Origin: Epiperipatus broadwayi
Taxonomy: Eukaryota > Onychophora > Udeonychophora > Euonychophora > Peripatidae
DNA: 64,000 nt
Assembly: GCA_028023455.1 (NCBI GenBank)
Contig: JAQFVV010000112.1
Span: 2,668,001-2,732,000, forward strand
Reading direction: 5' to 3'
Shown here: piece after piece, positions 1 to 12,475 of the stretch
Layout of the letters: every line of letters starts with the position of its first letter
Numbering within the stretch: the stretch's first letter is position 1
Position numbers and translations under genes: made by a program
Notes under the pieces: generated by a model
What the model saw: only the letters and a program-made list of their open reading frames with translations
The model's database searches: none
What the model was told of the DNA's origin: nothing

Positions 1-1065
1 AGTGAACATTTGGAAGTATTGCCCATATAATTTTTTATTTTCCCAGTGGGAAAGTAGCTTGAAGATGAGACCTGTCCATTACCTTGCTGATAAATAACTA
101 TAGGAAGACCACTCTTGAAGGAAAACAAGATGGACTGGTTTTTTTTCCATGTCTGATCAAATAGTTAATATGCGAGTAATGTAAAACAGAGGTAGTTAGT
201 TAATATAAGTGAGGGTTTTCTATACATTTAATATTTGGGAGACTACTGTTTATTGATAATGCCTGAATTAACCTTTCAGGTAATTTACTACCAGTTAGAT
301 TCAATGATCATCAATGACTAGACAGAATCACTGAATATATCATGATGCTGTTTCTGTCAACTTACAACTCCTCTTTTGCACTATATGCTCTATACTAGAT
401 AATTCCTTTCCTCAAGCCTTTTTTTAATCTTAAGTTTTCTGGATATTATTAGAAGATGATTTCCATATTTTCAAATTTTATCAGCTCAGTAAATGTTATA
501 AAATGTCATATTATTCTCATGTTCCAATGTATATTGGACTTCTTTTCATAATGAGGAAATTATGTAGACTTCTGAACATATGACTGCTGATGTATATCTT
601 TATTTTTGGTTATGCTGTAAGAAGTTTCATGAATATGAAATGATTGTTAGTGATATTTTTGATCGTTTGCCAACTTTATCTTTTATTTATTAGTGTATCT
701 GCTGGTACATCAGTTTTTTCTGAGTGGAATAATTTTTACTTCTAGTAATATATGTGTATAACTTCTACATTAAATTCTGTATATAGTTTAAAAGGAAAAA
801 AAAAAATTGAAATTAAATCTTTTAATGATAAAAGATGATAATTGATGCTTATATTAAAGACATGTGTCACTAATGTATATAAACTGTCTGCTCAAAGATA
901 GAGTAGAATAAGGGCTAGGTAATATGCTACAAGTTGATCCTTAAACTTTTATAAATAGAACAATAGTTTGGAGAATATATATAATAAATGTTAAAACATT
1001 TGTTAGGAAATTGACTTTATAATTGCAAAGAGTTTGATTAAGCAATAAAACATTTGGTTATAAAA
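1..1065. other. AT-rich intergenic DNA
   Basis: No gene is supported here. Bases 2-109 form a short + frame without stops (ending at a TAA) that could be the tail of a terminal exon whose start lies off the left edge, but nothing in it is recognisable. The rest is AT-rich with stops in all frames. Confidence 0.5.
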
Positions 1066-1071
1066 TAGTAA

Positions 1072-1812
1072 AGCTTAATGTATATGAAATTTAAATTGAA
1101 GTCTATACTTCTGTAGCCATATGTAAATAACACATAATTAAGCTTATGAAAAGGTATTAAGAATTTAATCACTGATGTTGGAAATAGAGAATGAAATTTG
1201 TATATTAGCTTGATTTAAATCCAGTGCAAATCATTCAGAAATTATAATTGAATATTTAGAGGATAAAGATGGTATCCATTTTTAATAACCTCATAATATT
1301 AATAACATGTCAATTCGGTGAATGTAAATATTTAATAGGAATAGCTTAATGTATATGAAATTTAAATGGAAATCTACACTTTCAAAAACCATATATAAAC
1401 AACATACATACTTAAATAAATGCAAAAGATAGAATGGACTATCCTTTTTCTAAGCTAATGATAGTTTTAAGTATTCATTCATTGTCATTGTTGGAAATAG
1501 AAAGTGAAATTTATATATTGGTCTGATTTACTTTTAGTGCAAATGTTGTTGAAATTATAATTGAATATATAGCAGTTTGCAGATGTTGTTACTTCTGTTA
1601 AATTTCATATACAGTAAGGTATGTATATTTCATATTTGCATTAACAATTGTAATTTCAGAATGATATGGACCACATTTAAATCAGGCTAATATACAAATT
1701 TTATTCGGTTTCAACAACATTAATGAATGAATGCTTAGTACAACCATCATAAGTTTGATGAATAAGTTGTCCATTCTATTCTTTGCATTTATTGACATAT
1801 AAGTATCATTTA
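1072..1812. repeat. Two direct units plus one inverted unit (local repeat family)
   Basis: A unit beginning AGCTTAATGTATATGAAATT lies at about 1072-1262 and recurs in the same direction at about 1343-1575; both end near GAAATTATAATTGAATAT. A third, inverted copy runs from about 1599 (TTAAATTTCATATAC) to about 1805. It shares the inner blocks for the TGGAAATAGA-like segment, the ATGCAAA segment and the ATTCATTCATT segment. Units differ by small indels, so the structure is old. It could be a decayed foldback element or a MITE that inserted more than once. No coding capacity is seen. Confidence 0.7.
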
Positions 1813-1859
1813 TACATGACTTCCAGAGGTGTAGTTGTTTCCTTGTAAATTATATAAGT

Positions 1860-3490
1860 GTATACCAGATTGTAAATAAATTTTCTTTTTAAGATAAAAC
1901 TAATTTAGCTAGTCTTTAAGATATTTAAAACATAGTTTAGGAAAATGAAATTACTGTCTTTATAGCTATTTGATCAAAATACAAAAAAATCAAATTTTAG
2001 AAAGATTATTAAAAAAAAAAGATAATCTGAAAATATGTTGCTGAGATAGTAAAAAGAAAAAAATAATAAACAAAAATTTTAAACTATAAATATAATATTT
2101 TACTTATCTGAACCGATTAAAGATTCTTATTTAATTTGAAGTATCTATTAGAATTTTTTTTTAATCTGAAAATTACATTTTATACAATTATCTTCTCATT
2201 TTTTTACTTCTTTATTTTATTTATTCACTGATTTTTTTTCTTTTTCCATTTAACAATTTAATGTAATGTTTTCTCAGTGAATGACCTCCCCCCTCCCCCC
2301 ATCTTCACTTAAATAGCGCTATTGAGCTAAGAAAAAATTAATCAACTCTTTGCAATTAATTTTATTAATTTATAGATATTCTTGGTTTTTTTAAATTTTG
2401 TTTTTAAATGTGTGTATTGTATTATTAATTTATTTATGATTAAATTAAATTATAGTTACGTGTGTATATATATTGTCTATATGCATTAAAATCACATGTA
2501 CATATGTATTCAAAACATTTTATATGGTTAACTATTTTCTGCAAATTTTGAAATCCTTGACATGGATTGGAAATAAATGTTGATAAGTTTTTGTACTGCA
2601 GCATATAAATCGTCAAAAATGTCTAAATTTACAATGAAATGTGTTGAGAATATTTTAGGCTTTGAATTAAGCAATATTTAAAATAATCCATATTCAAATT
2701 AATTTGTAATGCATTTGTTAAATGTCTTAACCATATGGTCATTAGTTGTTATTTTGTTTTAGAGGATGTTTTGTTTTGCTTTGCAATAGTATATATTTTT
2801 TTATTTTGTTTTGCAATAGTATATATTAAGTTCTTTATTTGAAAGGAAATGAAAGTGATTCTGCAGGCAAGCAGTAGCTAATAACATTTAATTGTTATAG
2901 TTTTCAGTTTGCCATTTCTTTTTGCATATATTTTTAGCTGCAATATATACTTTAACGAACTATGATATTTAGAACTATTTTATAAAATAATTAAGTTATT
3001 TATGTCAGCTCGCTCACTTAGAAAACATAGGTTCTTAAAGGATTGTGGTATTTTTTTATTGGAGCATAATCCTTTAAGCTAAACAGAAGTGAAAATTATT
3101 ATATTTCTTTGGTATTGATGTCTTAAAAGCAGATATAAACAATCTTTTTTTGAACAATGAACTTTAGGAAATATAGCTTATTGTAAATCAAGCCACAACA
3201 CCAAAAGAAAAATTTCAAATACATTGCAGTTAATATGAAATGTATTGAAATAAATTATTTTTTAAAAAAGTATCTAAGTTAAAGCATTTTAATAAGAAGC
3301 TAACAAAATTATAGTAAAAAATTTAATTATGCTGATACAGCAATCATGAATCAAGTGAGTTATACAGAAATGTATTGAAAGTTGAGAATTTTCGTGAAAT
3401 GTTTTTTTATATTCGATGAAATCTTGATTCATCAGTTATACATACATTATTTTTTGATATTCTTCATATTTTTTTTTTTTTTATCATAAT
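1860..3490. other. AT-rich intergenic DNA without recognisable genes
   Basis: Stops are frequent in all frames. The only notable detail is a short tandem duplication of about 45 bp around 2770-2826, where TTTTGTTTTGCTTTGCAATA and a near-copy follow each other. Confidence 0.5.
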
Positions 3491-4383
3491 TTCAGAGCTA
3501 TAGAAATACTCATTTTAGAAGTATGCCTTCTTTCAAACTAGGTTTATTGATATTTATTGTTGATAAATTATGTTTACCCACACAGATAGTTTTTTTTTTT
3601 TTAATTTGAATCATTTTTATTTTATTAAAAATAATTTTCTTTTAATTCTTGTAATTCAGAGATACATTATCAGTTTTTTTTATCTTTTTTACTTTAAAAA
3701 TAATTCATTAATTTTTAGAAAAGAAATTTTTGTTCCATTTTTAACTTTATATTAAAATATTTAACAATTTTAAAAAAGAGATATTTGTTTCAATTTTCTA
3801 TTAAAAATCTTAATTTAAAAAGAGAGATTTAAAACTTTCTAATAAAAGCCCTAACATTTTCAGAAATAATTGAAGCAGTATATTTATTACAAGCAAATAA
3901 ATATCTATTTTTATTTTTTTACTTTTTATAGTAAATTAAAGATTAAATAAAATTATTTATTAAAGAAAAAATCTAATACGTAATTTACTACAAATTTTGT
4001 CATACTTTATGTATATATATATTGCAAATAATAGGTGTGGAATGTTTTGAAATTATAATATATGAATTCTACTTAAGGCTAATGCTTAAGTCATACTTTA
4101 AATTTAGCTGAATTTCAGTGAATCATCATTAAACTGCTTCTTATTTATATTTTTTAAGTGGACTTATGTTTGATCATTTTGAAGTATATATATTTTTTCT
4201 GTTTATTTGCAAAACAGTAGGTCAAAATTTCATTACATTATGCAATGTGTTAACAATTCGGAATTTATTTTTACAATGAGCTCACAGAGGATGCATAAAT
4301 ATTCACTTGTAATAATATATACATTATACATTGGTACAATTTTCTATCTATGTATTTTTATATAAATGTAAATTTTTTTTTAG

Positions 4384-4590
4384 ATCAATTTGAGTTTGAA
4401 GTACTTTCAATGGCATCTTTAGCTGTAAAGAATAGTGTTGTTTGTTTTTGCAGGGGTAAGTCTTTTTTTTAACTTTTTGCATTTCAATAAACAAATCTTT
4501 TGAAATCATTTATCCACAGAAAAAGAAAGGGAAGAAAGAATAATAGAAATTATTAATGATGGGATGGGGTTATATTTAAAACAGGCATAA
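4384..4590 (+). CDS. Candidate 3'-terminal exons of an unrecognised gene (exons 4384-4455 and 4520-4590)
   Basis: Seen: a strong acceptor (long T run then TAG) precedes 4384. The only open frame runs to 4455 and is followed by GTAAGT. A 64-bp intron ends in ATCCACAG at 4519, and the next exon continues in the matching phase to a TAA at 4588-4590. Joined, this reads as about 47 residues, hydrophobic first (FEVLSMASLAVKNSVVC), then charged (KEREERIIEIINDGMG), ending YLKQA. A possible preceding exon is 3496-3541 (acceptor TTTCAG, ends in the right phase, but with a weak GTTTAT donor). Phase agreement and good splice signals argue for a real gene end. The exons are short, however, and I recognise no family. 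It could be chance in AT-rich DNA. Confidence 0.3.
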
Positions 4591-5090
4591 AAATAGTGAG
4601 TTTGAAAGAATTGGTAAGAATTTGTGGCATGGTGGTATATGAAAATGGTAAGATTATAGAAATATTGTTTTGATATCATTTGTAGCAAAAACATTGGTTC
4701 AAGAATTAAAAATCTATCTTTCATAAGTGAGCCAGTTTTTTAATTTGCTTTTCAACAGTCTATATTTGTGCATTATTATTTAAAGCATTATATTATTATT
4801 GGTCTCATTTCTTTCTAGAATTTTTACCTCTTTACATGAGAAGGTATTGACCATCTGAAATATAATGGCTTTTGAAACCACCTCTTTTATAATTATCTGA
4901 ATCATACTGATTATTTCATTGTTTAAAAAAGACTATCAAACATTCATATTTAAATGAAGAATTAGAATAACTATAAATAAACAATGATATTCTAAATATA
5001 ATTTTATTAACATGAGTATTATAATAACAGCAACAAAAAGATATATACTGTAATTACTATTATTAAATTTATATATTACAAATATAATTA
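4591..5090. other. AT-rich spacer
   Basis: No gene or repeat recognised. If the exon pair ending at 4590 is real, the first part would be its 3' UTR. An AATAAA-type motif within ATAAATAAACA lies near 4975. Confidence 0.4.
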
Positions 5091-5091
5091 A

Positions 5092-5320
5092 TTGAAGGCT
5101 TTGTGGATCAATCCATGGGCCATGTGAGACCTGGGTTTGAATCCAGGCTAAATAAATTTAAAAAATTTTTCAACATGTTTGGGATTTTTTTTTTTTTAGG
5201 TAACCAATTCAACTGTCTAATATTGAGGGTAAAACAAGTATGCTCAAACTTTTTATCATCTGATAATTAGAAAGCCTATTGAATACTGCCTTCTTCTGCA
5301 CCCTTCTATTATTTATTTAT
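5092..5320 (+). repeat. tRNA-derived SINE, family 1
   Basis: The head carries a B-box-like block, GGGTTTGAATCCAGGC, near 5131-5146. The body (from about 5195) contains AATTAGAAAGCCTATTGAAT and a pyrimidine-rich block, CTTCTGCACCCTTCTATTA. The same body order is found at about 6400-6620 and 22875-23150, which defines a dispersed family. The A box is degenerate. The cloverleaf cannot form, so this is not a functional tRNA gene. Confidence 0.6.
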
Positions 5321-5499
5321 CTTATTGTGAAAATTCATTTATTTATTGTAATTATGTGTAATTCTTTTTAAATTAGTATTTATTTTTAATTGCTTTATTA
5401 TCCTAATTTTCAAAGTATCGACTTGTGTAATGGTTTTTATTTTAATTTTTCAATAGTTTATTGTAGTAAGTTGATAAATATAATTAAAAAAATTATTTA

Positions 5500-6060
5500 T
5501 ATATTCATAGAACAAACAAGTCCGAATATGTTACTAAAATATTTCACAGGCTAGATTCCTAAAGAATTATTTAAACATCTTTATAAATAACATCCATTTT
5601 TTGTTTTATCAATGCTAATCTGTTTTGTCTGACAAAAAATGATCAAGTATTGATAATCGAAAAGGCTGAAACTTTCTCTTAACAGTGATTTTTATTTTTT
5701 TATATTAATCAAGCCAACTTACAGTTTTAAATATTAATTTAGATGAAATTCTAATGATTTTTAATTAGAACATAAATAATTTTATGGTTTATCAAATATG
5801 TAATAAGAATATAAACCTATTTACGGAAAAAATACCTTTACTAAGATAATTCACAAGCTAGATTCCTAATAAATTTTTTAAATGGCTTGTAAATAATGAC
5901 CACCTTTTGCTAAATTGTCAGAAAGAAGATAATCACTTTTATCCTTGATATAACAAAAATTGGGTGTTATTTATAATTATGTTTAAATGATCCTTTAGGG
6001 ATCTAGCTTGTGAATTATCCTAATATTCAAACTTACTTGTTCTGTGAAAAAATTTATATT
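5500..6060. repeat. MITE-like elements, family D, two adjacent copies
   Basis: The motif TTCACA(G/A)GCTAGATTCCTAA, followed by a run resembling TTTAAA...TTGTAAATAA and a hairpin half, occurs at about 5545-5600 and again at about 5850-5910. The inverted counterpart (AATGATCCTTTAGGGATCTAGCTTGTGAAT) closes the second copy at about 5985-6020. The outer ends (ATAGAACAAACAAGT and ACTTACTTGTTCTGTG) are also inverted. The same parts recur at 24085-24596 and 36775-36890. This is a non-autonomous DNA transposon with no coding sequence. Its superfamily is unknown because target duplications are not clear. Confidence 0.65.
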
Positions 6061-6399
6061 CTTAGCAATACATGCTTGATAAGCTGTAAAATTATTTATG
6101 TACTCTTTAAATTCATTAGAATAACTTTATATATATATATATATAATATTCTTATGAATTATATCATTATATTTTATAATCACAGTGCTTTTAATCAGCA
6201 CTCATTTATAATAAGCATTTTTTTAATGATTATTAATCATGTTTTATTAGGTTAGAAATTGTTACAATTTGTTAATCTTAGATTATGATTTAAAATTTTA
6301 TTAAAGTTCAAATAAATCTGCTGAAAATTATAAAAATATGACATTTGTCAAATTAATTTATGTATAATTCTTATACATAAATACATAGCATGTTTTATA

Positions 6400-6620
6400 A
6401 GCTGACGGGATTTTTTTGTGTGCTAATCATTCTGTAGCCCACCCGCTAACCATCTAATATTGGTTGGTAAATGGGTACTATTCTTAATTAAAGAGTAAGG
6501 CAGGAATTGAAAAGTTATTCCAACACTCATCATTCAGAAATTAGAAAGCCTGGTGAATGTTATCTTTTCCTTCACCATTTTTCTATGAAGTATTGTTGGA
6601 GAGAATTTTATTTTATATTT
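6400..6620 (+). repeat. SINE family 1 copy
   Basis: It shares the ordered blocks CTAATATTGG, ATTAGAAAGCCTGGTGAATG, CCTTCACCATTTTTCTATGA and GTTGGAGAGAATTTT with the copy at 22875-23150, and the middle blocks with the copy at 5092-5320. The tRNA-like head is decayed. Confidence 0.6.
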
Positions 6621-7029
6621 AAAGATTGTTTTATGTTTTTTTAAATATAACTTTTAGAGACATTATATGGTATATCTTAATGGAAGATACTTGTTTTGCT
6701 CAAAATTCATACTAGGAAACATTAATGTTATCCCAGTGGCTATAACTATTGCATTTCAAAATGTAAAAATCTTAATTTATGCTTTTAAAAATGTTCAGTT
6801 AAGGAGAATGGGAACATGCTATAAACTGGCAATGTCTTAATTTTTTTAAAATATATATTTAGTAATTGAACAAAGTAAATATTTTATAGGATTAATTCCA
6901 GTTTTGTGTGCATGTGTATATATAGTTTGAAGATTGGCTATAACTTGGTATGATTCACAAAAATATTGGAATTTAGAATAAAAGAGTTCAAAATAATTTT
7001 AAAAATGAATTTAAAATATTTACATTACT

Positions 7030-7240
7030 TTATGTATTTAAAGTATCACATGATTCATCTAGCTTACTTTTTAACATTCCATTAACATATTCTATGACTG
7101 TATTCTAAAATATCTATATAGATAGAAGCATTCGATCAACACCCATAGCCAGAAACTAGTTTTGGGATTTAGTTATCACTACTATCTGGTATTTCTTGAT
7201 AACTCATGCTTACATAACAGAATGTATTGCTGTTGTTAAT
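7030..7240 (+). repeat. Solo arm of the foldback superfamily
   Basis: It begins TTTAAAGTATCACATGAT, the same string that opens the foldback copy at 51921. It then carries AGCCAGAAACTAGTTTTGGG, ATCTGGTATTTCTTGATAA and CTCATGCTTAC, matching the order in the right arms at 26,5xx and 58,9xx. The central palindrome and the other arm are missing. Confidence 0.5.
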
Positions 7241-8389
7241 TTTTTACATAGAGTTATGATTATATAATAATATTTCTGAAATAATATTCACGTATGTGTA
7301 ATAAAAACCATTCACAATCCAGACTTTCTAGAAGTCATTTTTTAAATAAACTTGCAATTAACATTCTTGTATTAATTTACTAACCAGGTGGTAAATAAGC
7401 TAACTTTTGTCCTAATGGCAAGATTTTATATGGGTATTCAATTAAGCATTGATATTTTACCTTAATGGCAATCTTAGCAAAACCTTGACTTAACCAGTTG
7501 ACAATTTCAGATCACAGTGTGAAATTCTATCAATTTAAAGAACCATCTAAATAAATAACATCTATAAAATATATAGTGCTGAGAATATATAATAATATTT
7601 CTGAAGTAATAATTTGCAAGTTTATTTTAAAAATGACATCTAGAAAGTCTGACTTGTGAAGAATTCTTATAGTGTGCATTTTAAGATAATTCATAATTTT
7701 TCTGATAAAATTTTTGGTTAATAATGTTATTAAACAAGGCAAAATTCTCCATAGTGCCACCCTCTCATTTGTCTTGGAAATATGAATCAACAAGAGGAAC
7801 ATTTTTTTCATTGGAAAACATTTAAAATAATTATTAGTAAAGTGAAAAAAAAAAAATCGGTTCAACAAATGTTACTGCCTGACACATTGATTGTAATGAC
7901 ATTTTTTAGTAGGAAATAAACAGTGCATTAAACTATGACTATATAAGGAGACAATTGTTAAATATTTTATACTGTTTTGATAATATACAAATGTTGGTTT
8001 GAAATTTTCAGAATAAAAAATATCTTTGTATTGCTTTTAAATGGGAAACTCCTGTACATGGCTGAAAACTATTTGCACTTAAATTCTTTTGAAAGAGATG
8101 TTAGTAAGTTCTACTTCTTCATTGTGCATATTGAAGCCAACAAGAAAGTTTTCTATCAAAATTATTATCTCAATCTGCCCTTAGTAGATTAATACAATTG
8201 TAGAATGGCAGCTTCTAGGGCTCAGTGTCCATGGATCCCTACCCAGTGCCATTTCTGGTGTTCAAACTTTTTATGAACTGCAACCATTTGATTATTTTTA
8301 CTTCAATCTATAACTTACGAAAAGCTTCAGGGATATTATGTAGAAGAATTCCATTGTTCTCCATATTTCATGATTTTAGATTATATACA

Positions 8390-9300
8390 GCATCTCAATG
8401 AATCCGTGACCACTTTTTTGCCTAATTTAATCTGTTCATTGCACTTCTTTCTTTTTTTTTTAATAGCATGCTTTTCTGTAGTGTCGGGTGTTGCCACTAT
8501 GTATCTGAAATAGATCACTATTCATTTTCTTATTTGCACTGATAGTTACTTGGTAGAATTTGGTTCCTCTAAAATAGACATTAGTCTTACTGACAGTGTT
8601 GGAAATTACGAGAGCATTCTTCAATAGCTGCACATCTGAAATACTTTCATCTTTTTTCTTTTTGATTTTTTGAGTGTCTATGTATCAACATAATAAACTC
8701 AGATAATTAATCAATTTTAATATGAGAGCTTTATGAAATATTTCAGTATATGTATTTTAGACAGTTTTGCCATTGTTTGTTTTTGCTGTTGTAATTCTTT
8801 TGTATATTTCTTGATCACACTGAATCATTATTGACTATAATGGAATTCTCAGATATTTAATTTTATCTAGCTCTTTAAAAAACTACTATACCTCTAATTT
8901 GGGAAGAATTGTTATTGGTACAGTCAATAATTATGTTGTTGGTTTTAAGGTATTTATTTCAAGATCATATTGTTTGCTTTTCTCTAATAGTTTTTCTTAA
9001 TATTTGTTAGTTTTTTTTCATCACTAACTAAAATCAAAATGTTGTCAGCATATCTCAAATTATTTATGCTTCTCCATTACAGTTTCAAGAATACTGCACA
9101 TATTAATCTTATTACAGGGATTAAAAAGAATGGAGGAAAATGTATAATTTTGTCTAACATATTGCTAAAAGTTTTTTTTTCTTTCTATTTTTAAAAGCAT
9201 GTAATTTTATAAAAATAAAATAATAAAAAATAGCTGATGTTTTGTAATGATGGCAATATAGTTTCGTTAGAATTTATACAACATTAGAAGACAAAATCTT
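8390..9300 (-). pseudogene. Decayed non-LTR retrotransposon (reverse-transcriptase remnant)
   Basis: Reading the - strand from about 9300 downward, and shifting frame where needed, gives a consistent series of LINE reverse-transcriptase landmarks. Motif-B-like VRQNYTFSSILFN (expected VRQG.xLSPxLFN) lies at about 9160-9110. Motif-C-like INNLRYADNILILV lies at about 9075-9020, with the second catalytic aspartate of YADD read as asparagine. A KYLG-like block precedes CDQEIYKRITTAK at about 8850. A C-terminal block resembling the LINE segment AFEMWCYRRML reads MKVFQMCSY-RML at about 8635. Many stops and frameshifts show it is dead. The order suits an RTE/BovB-type LINE, but the clade is uncertain. 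Confidence 0.6.
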
Positions 9301-11860
9301 CGAGAAAAGGTGTGTTGGGATCCTACTGAGTTATTAGTTATTATTATTCAATTTTTTTTAAGCAGGTTTACTATCACATATCTTGGTCACTTTCAAAATA
9401 CTCAGGACAGAAATGCAACAAATTACTATTTTTTTTTTTAGAAAACTTCTGTACAGATCATTCTGCTAATTAAAATAATTTTTTAGCATAGAGTTTTCCA
9501 TTTAAAAATCATATGATATTACCTATCTACATATATATTATCTGTTTTATTTTGCTGATAACAATCTTAAGTAATTGAAGGTTTTATGTTTATTTTGTTT
9601 ATGTGTGTAATTTTCTATTTAAAATAGTTAGGCAGTCATACCCACTAATAATTGGATTACTTGCTGAATTAAACTATGGACCATTATTCAAAACAAAAAT
9701 CCTAAGATAGCTTGCAAATCTTCAATTATTGCAAAAAAATTCTAACAATTGTATTGTGAAATCTTTATTTTGCTGTATATATATATATGTCCAACTCATA
9801 TTTATGATCATAACAAAGGTATTTTAAAATAAAATAAAAAAAATTGTGGATACTCAGGATTTCTATATTTTTAATTATTTATATAGTATTTCTGATTGCA
9901 CAAATATTTTCAGCAAATTATGTATTTTTTAATTATCCAAAACTATTAGATAGTTATATTAATATATATATATATATATTTTAATGTAGGATTAAAAAAC
10001 TGCTGAATTGAAGTCAGAATTTTGAGTGTAAGTTGTTTTTCTTTTTTTATGTATTAAAAATAATATTTAAGCACATAAGTGCTTAATTATTATTTTACTT
10101 ATAGCACAAATAAAATATTTATTTATAAAAATGACTTTTTAGTGTGTTTGGTAAACTCAGTACTGTATTAAAAGAAATTGCAGTAATTAATTTAATTGAT
10201 GTGTTTTTACTGTTTTAATGTATGATTGTGCAAGATATACTTTGAATGTGGAATTAAAGTAGAGATTGCTGGCGGAATGAAAAAAAATCAAAAAGAGATA
10301 ATTGAAAATAAAAAATAAATGAAGAGATATAAAGCATAAACTAGAATATTTGATATTATTTTAAGAACTGATATAGAATTGTAAAAATAATAATTATGAA
10401 ACTATTACACTTTTCTACTACTATCAAGAGATGAATAATAAAAATTCCAATATCAAATGGTAATCAATGTCAAAACTTTTTTCTAATAATTCATCAAAGT
10501 TTTTATATCATTCACCAAATCAAATTTTGATATTATCTTTGTTTACAAATGCTACTCTTGTGGAATAATTCTGTTCTAAAGATAGCATTTAATAGAAGTG
10601 AGCAAGTGGCCATTATATGTGGTCAATGGCCTCTTTTGAATTTAAGTTACATGTTTCTGGCATAATTACATATTATCTGGAGTGTAAGATATTGATTACC
10701 AAATCATGCTTCAGCCATAGATACAACTTTTTGAGACCATTTAGAATTTTAAGCATTGATAAATCTATTACTTATTTTAGTATAAACTGTGCCCATAAAT
10801 CCTTTCCATTGATTATGCTAGTTATTAATTTTTGAATTGATAAAGATAATTTTGTGCTGAAAAGGAATTAAAAACTTGTTGGTGGAATTTTTTTTTTTTT
10901 ATACCAATATGTTTTTATATACAGTGGCATCTTACATTAAGAGTTTCCATTACTGTTTTTTTTTTAATAGCAGCATTGCTTTTAGTTATGCTTACTAATG
11001 ATTACTAGAAATATGCATTGGTGTAGAGAAATTTTCATGTAAACATCCAATTAACACTGCAGTTGGGTTCAATTGATCTCAATGGTAATCCATTGTGATT
11101 GTTTGCTAGTAAAAACTAATTAAGAAGAAAGCTGTGAGTGATTTTAACAGTTACAAAATGCATAATAGATTAAGATTTTATTTATAAAGTATCAAAATGT
11201 CAGCAGCTATCAGTGATCTAAGGAAATAAAAATAAGATTATATTCAATATATTGAGGAAAAAATGCATTTCTACACTTGCACAATGTAGGCCCTTTTTGA
11301 TGTCATAATAACAGAAAATAAGTTTATATATAATTTATTTACTTGCTTATTATTGTTTTTTTTTTTATACAATTGCTAAATATTTATTTCTTAGTAAATA
11401 TATTATGTTTTATTTACCTTTTATTTAAATGTATTTGCTTTTAAGCAGAAAATTGTTTAGCTGAATTTTTAATGATGTCAAACAGTAAACATCTATTGAC
11501 AGCAACTTATTATTTTTTATTGTTTTCGTAATGAAATGTTGATTTATAATATTTTAAAGAATATTTTTGTTATTTGAACTTACATTTTACTAAAATTTGT
11601 TTTAAACATACAGATTTAGTGGAGAATAATCTTTTTCATAAAATACTATTTTTATCTTTCAAAAGTAACCTTTATTAGTAAAAGGATTACAAAAATTTTG
11701 GGTACACTTACCCCTTGAGAATTACAAAGTGTTCAATGTGACAAACAAGGTAAAACAATTATTGATTATATAAAGTAAATATGCTTGATAACAATTATGT
11801 CCATTAAAGAGTTGCTATAATGTTGATATTAATGTGTATCTGAACATGAGTATCTATACA
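9300..11860. other. AT-rich intergenic DNA
   Basis: No gene is supported. It contains TA microsatellites (near 9776 and 9962) and poly-T runs. A short + ORF at 10617-10835 has no recognisable content and its codons look like the surrounding DNA, so I do not call it. Confidence 0.5.
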
Positions 11861-11869
11861 TGGATCTAC

Positions 11870-12475
11870 ATGGCCCAGCTACTGAGAAGCCATCCATCAC
11901 CCAATGATCCCACCCCTGGGGCCCCGAAGCGAAGACCCAAATGCTTCAGCTGAATAGGTGGACAAGTCCAGCATTGCGCCAACCACCACAACAGGCAGCG
12001 AGGTCCAAGGCTCAAGTCCATTGAATAATAAATTCTCGACCTGCAGCCGAGCCATGTCAAGACCATTCCAGATGCCCCTGTCTCCCAATCAACAGTCCAA
12101 ATGTGCAGGGACCGCATTCGGTCTACCTGCCCAGAATTGGAAAGCCAATTAAGAAAAACACATAGCGAGCACAGATCTGCACTGCCTAAAACCAACCTAT
12201 CAAGGGGGCACAGCAGCCAACCAGAGCAGGAATGGTGCTGAGACTTTGACCAGGTACCCTCCCAGCAGGTTTTCCAGGTAGCGGCAATAATTGTCAACAG
12301 CCTGCACCAAAGAACCAGCCTCCTAATGACCGCCACCACCCCCGAGGAAGAAAAGAGGAGTGCAGACCCATGCCCGGAAAATTATTGCAGCAAAGCCTCC
12401 ATCAAAGTTACAAAATTTGGAGGTGGCCCAAATCAGACCAACCACCTTACAAACTCTCTAATTTTAAAGTTAACC
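11870..12475 (+). other. GC-rich island of unknown origin, possibly a retroelement gag remnant
   Basis: About 600 bp is close to 50% GC, against about 27% for the window. On the + strand one frame is nearly open from about 12025 to 12480, with a single TGA near 12240. It encodes a hydrophilic Q/S/E-rich peptide (blocks such as ELESQLRKTHSEH and TTPEEEKRSADPCPE) and has no usable ATG. The adjoining + frame at 11958-12152 is proline/serine rich. The longer - ORF (11866-12339) is unusually rich in W, C and L, as expected of an antisense shadow. I recognise no protein family. A gag-like fragment of an LTR element is one guess; a recent foreign insertion is another. Confidence 0.35.

Noticed and set aside
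2-109. Open + frame at the left edge ending in TAA, possible last exon of a gene off the window
   Set aside because: About 35 codons, no recognisable motif, and the window edge hides the other splice site. Too little to support.
11866-12339. 157-codon - strand ORF in the GC-rich island
   Set aside because: Its composition is dominated by W, C and L with no domain, typical of the antisense of a GC-richer sequence, and the + frame looks at least as plausible. Not called as a gene.
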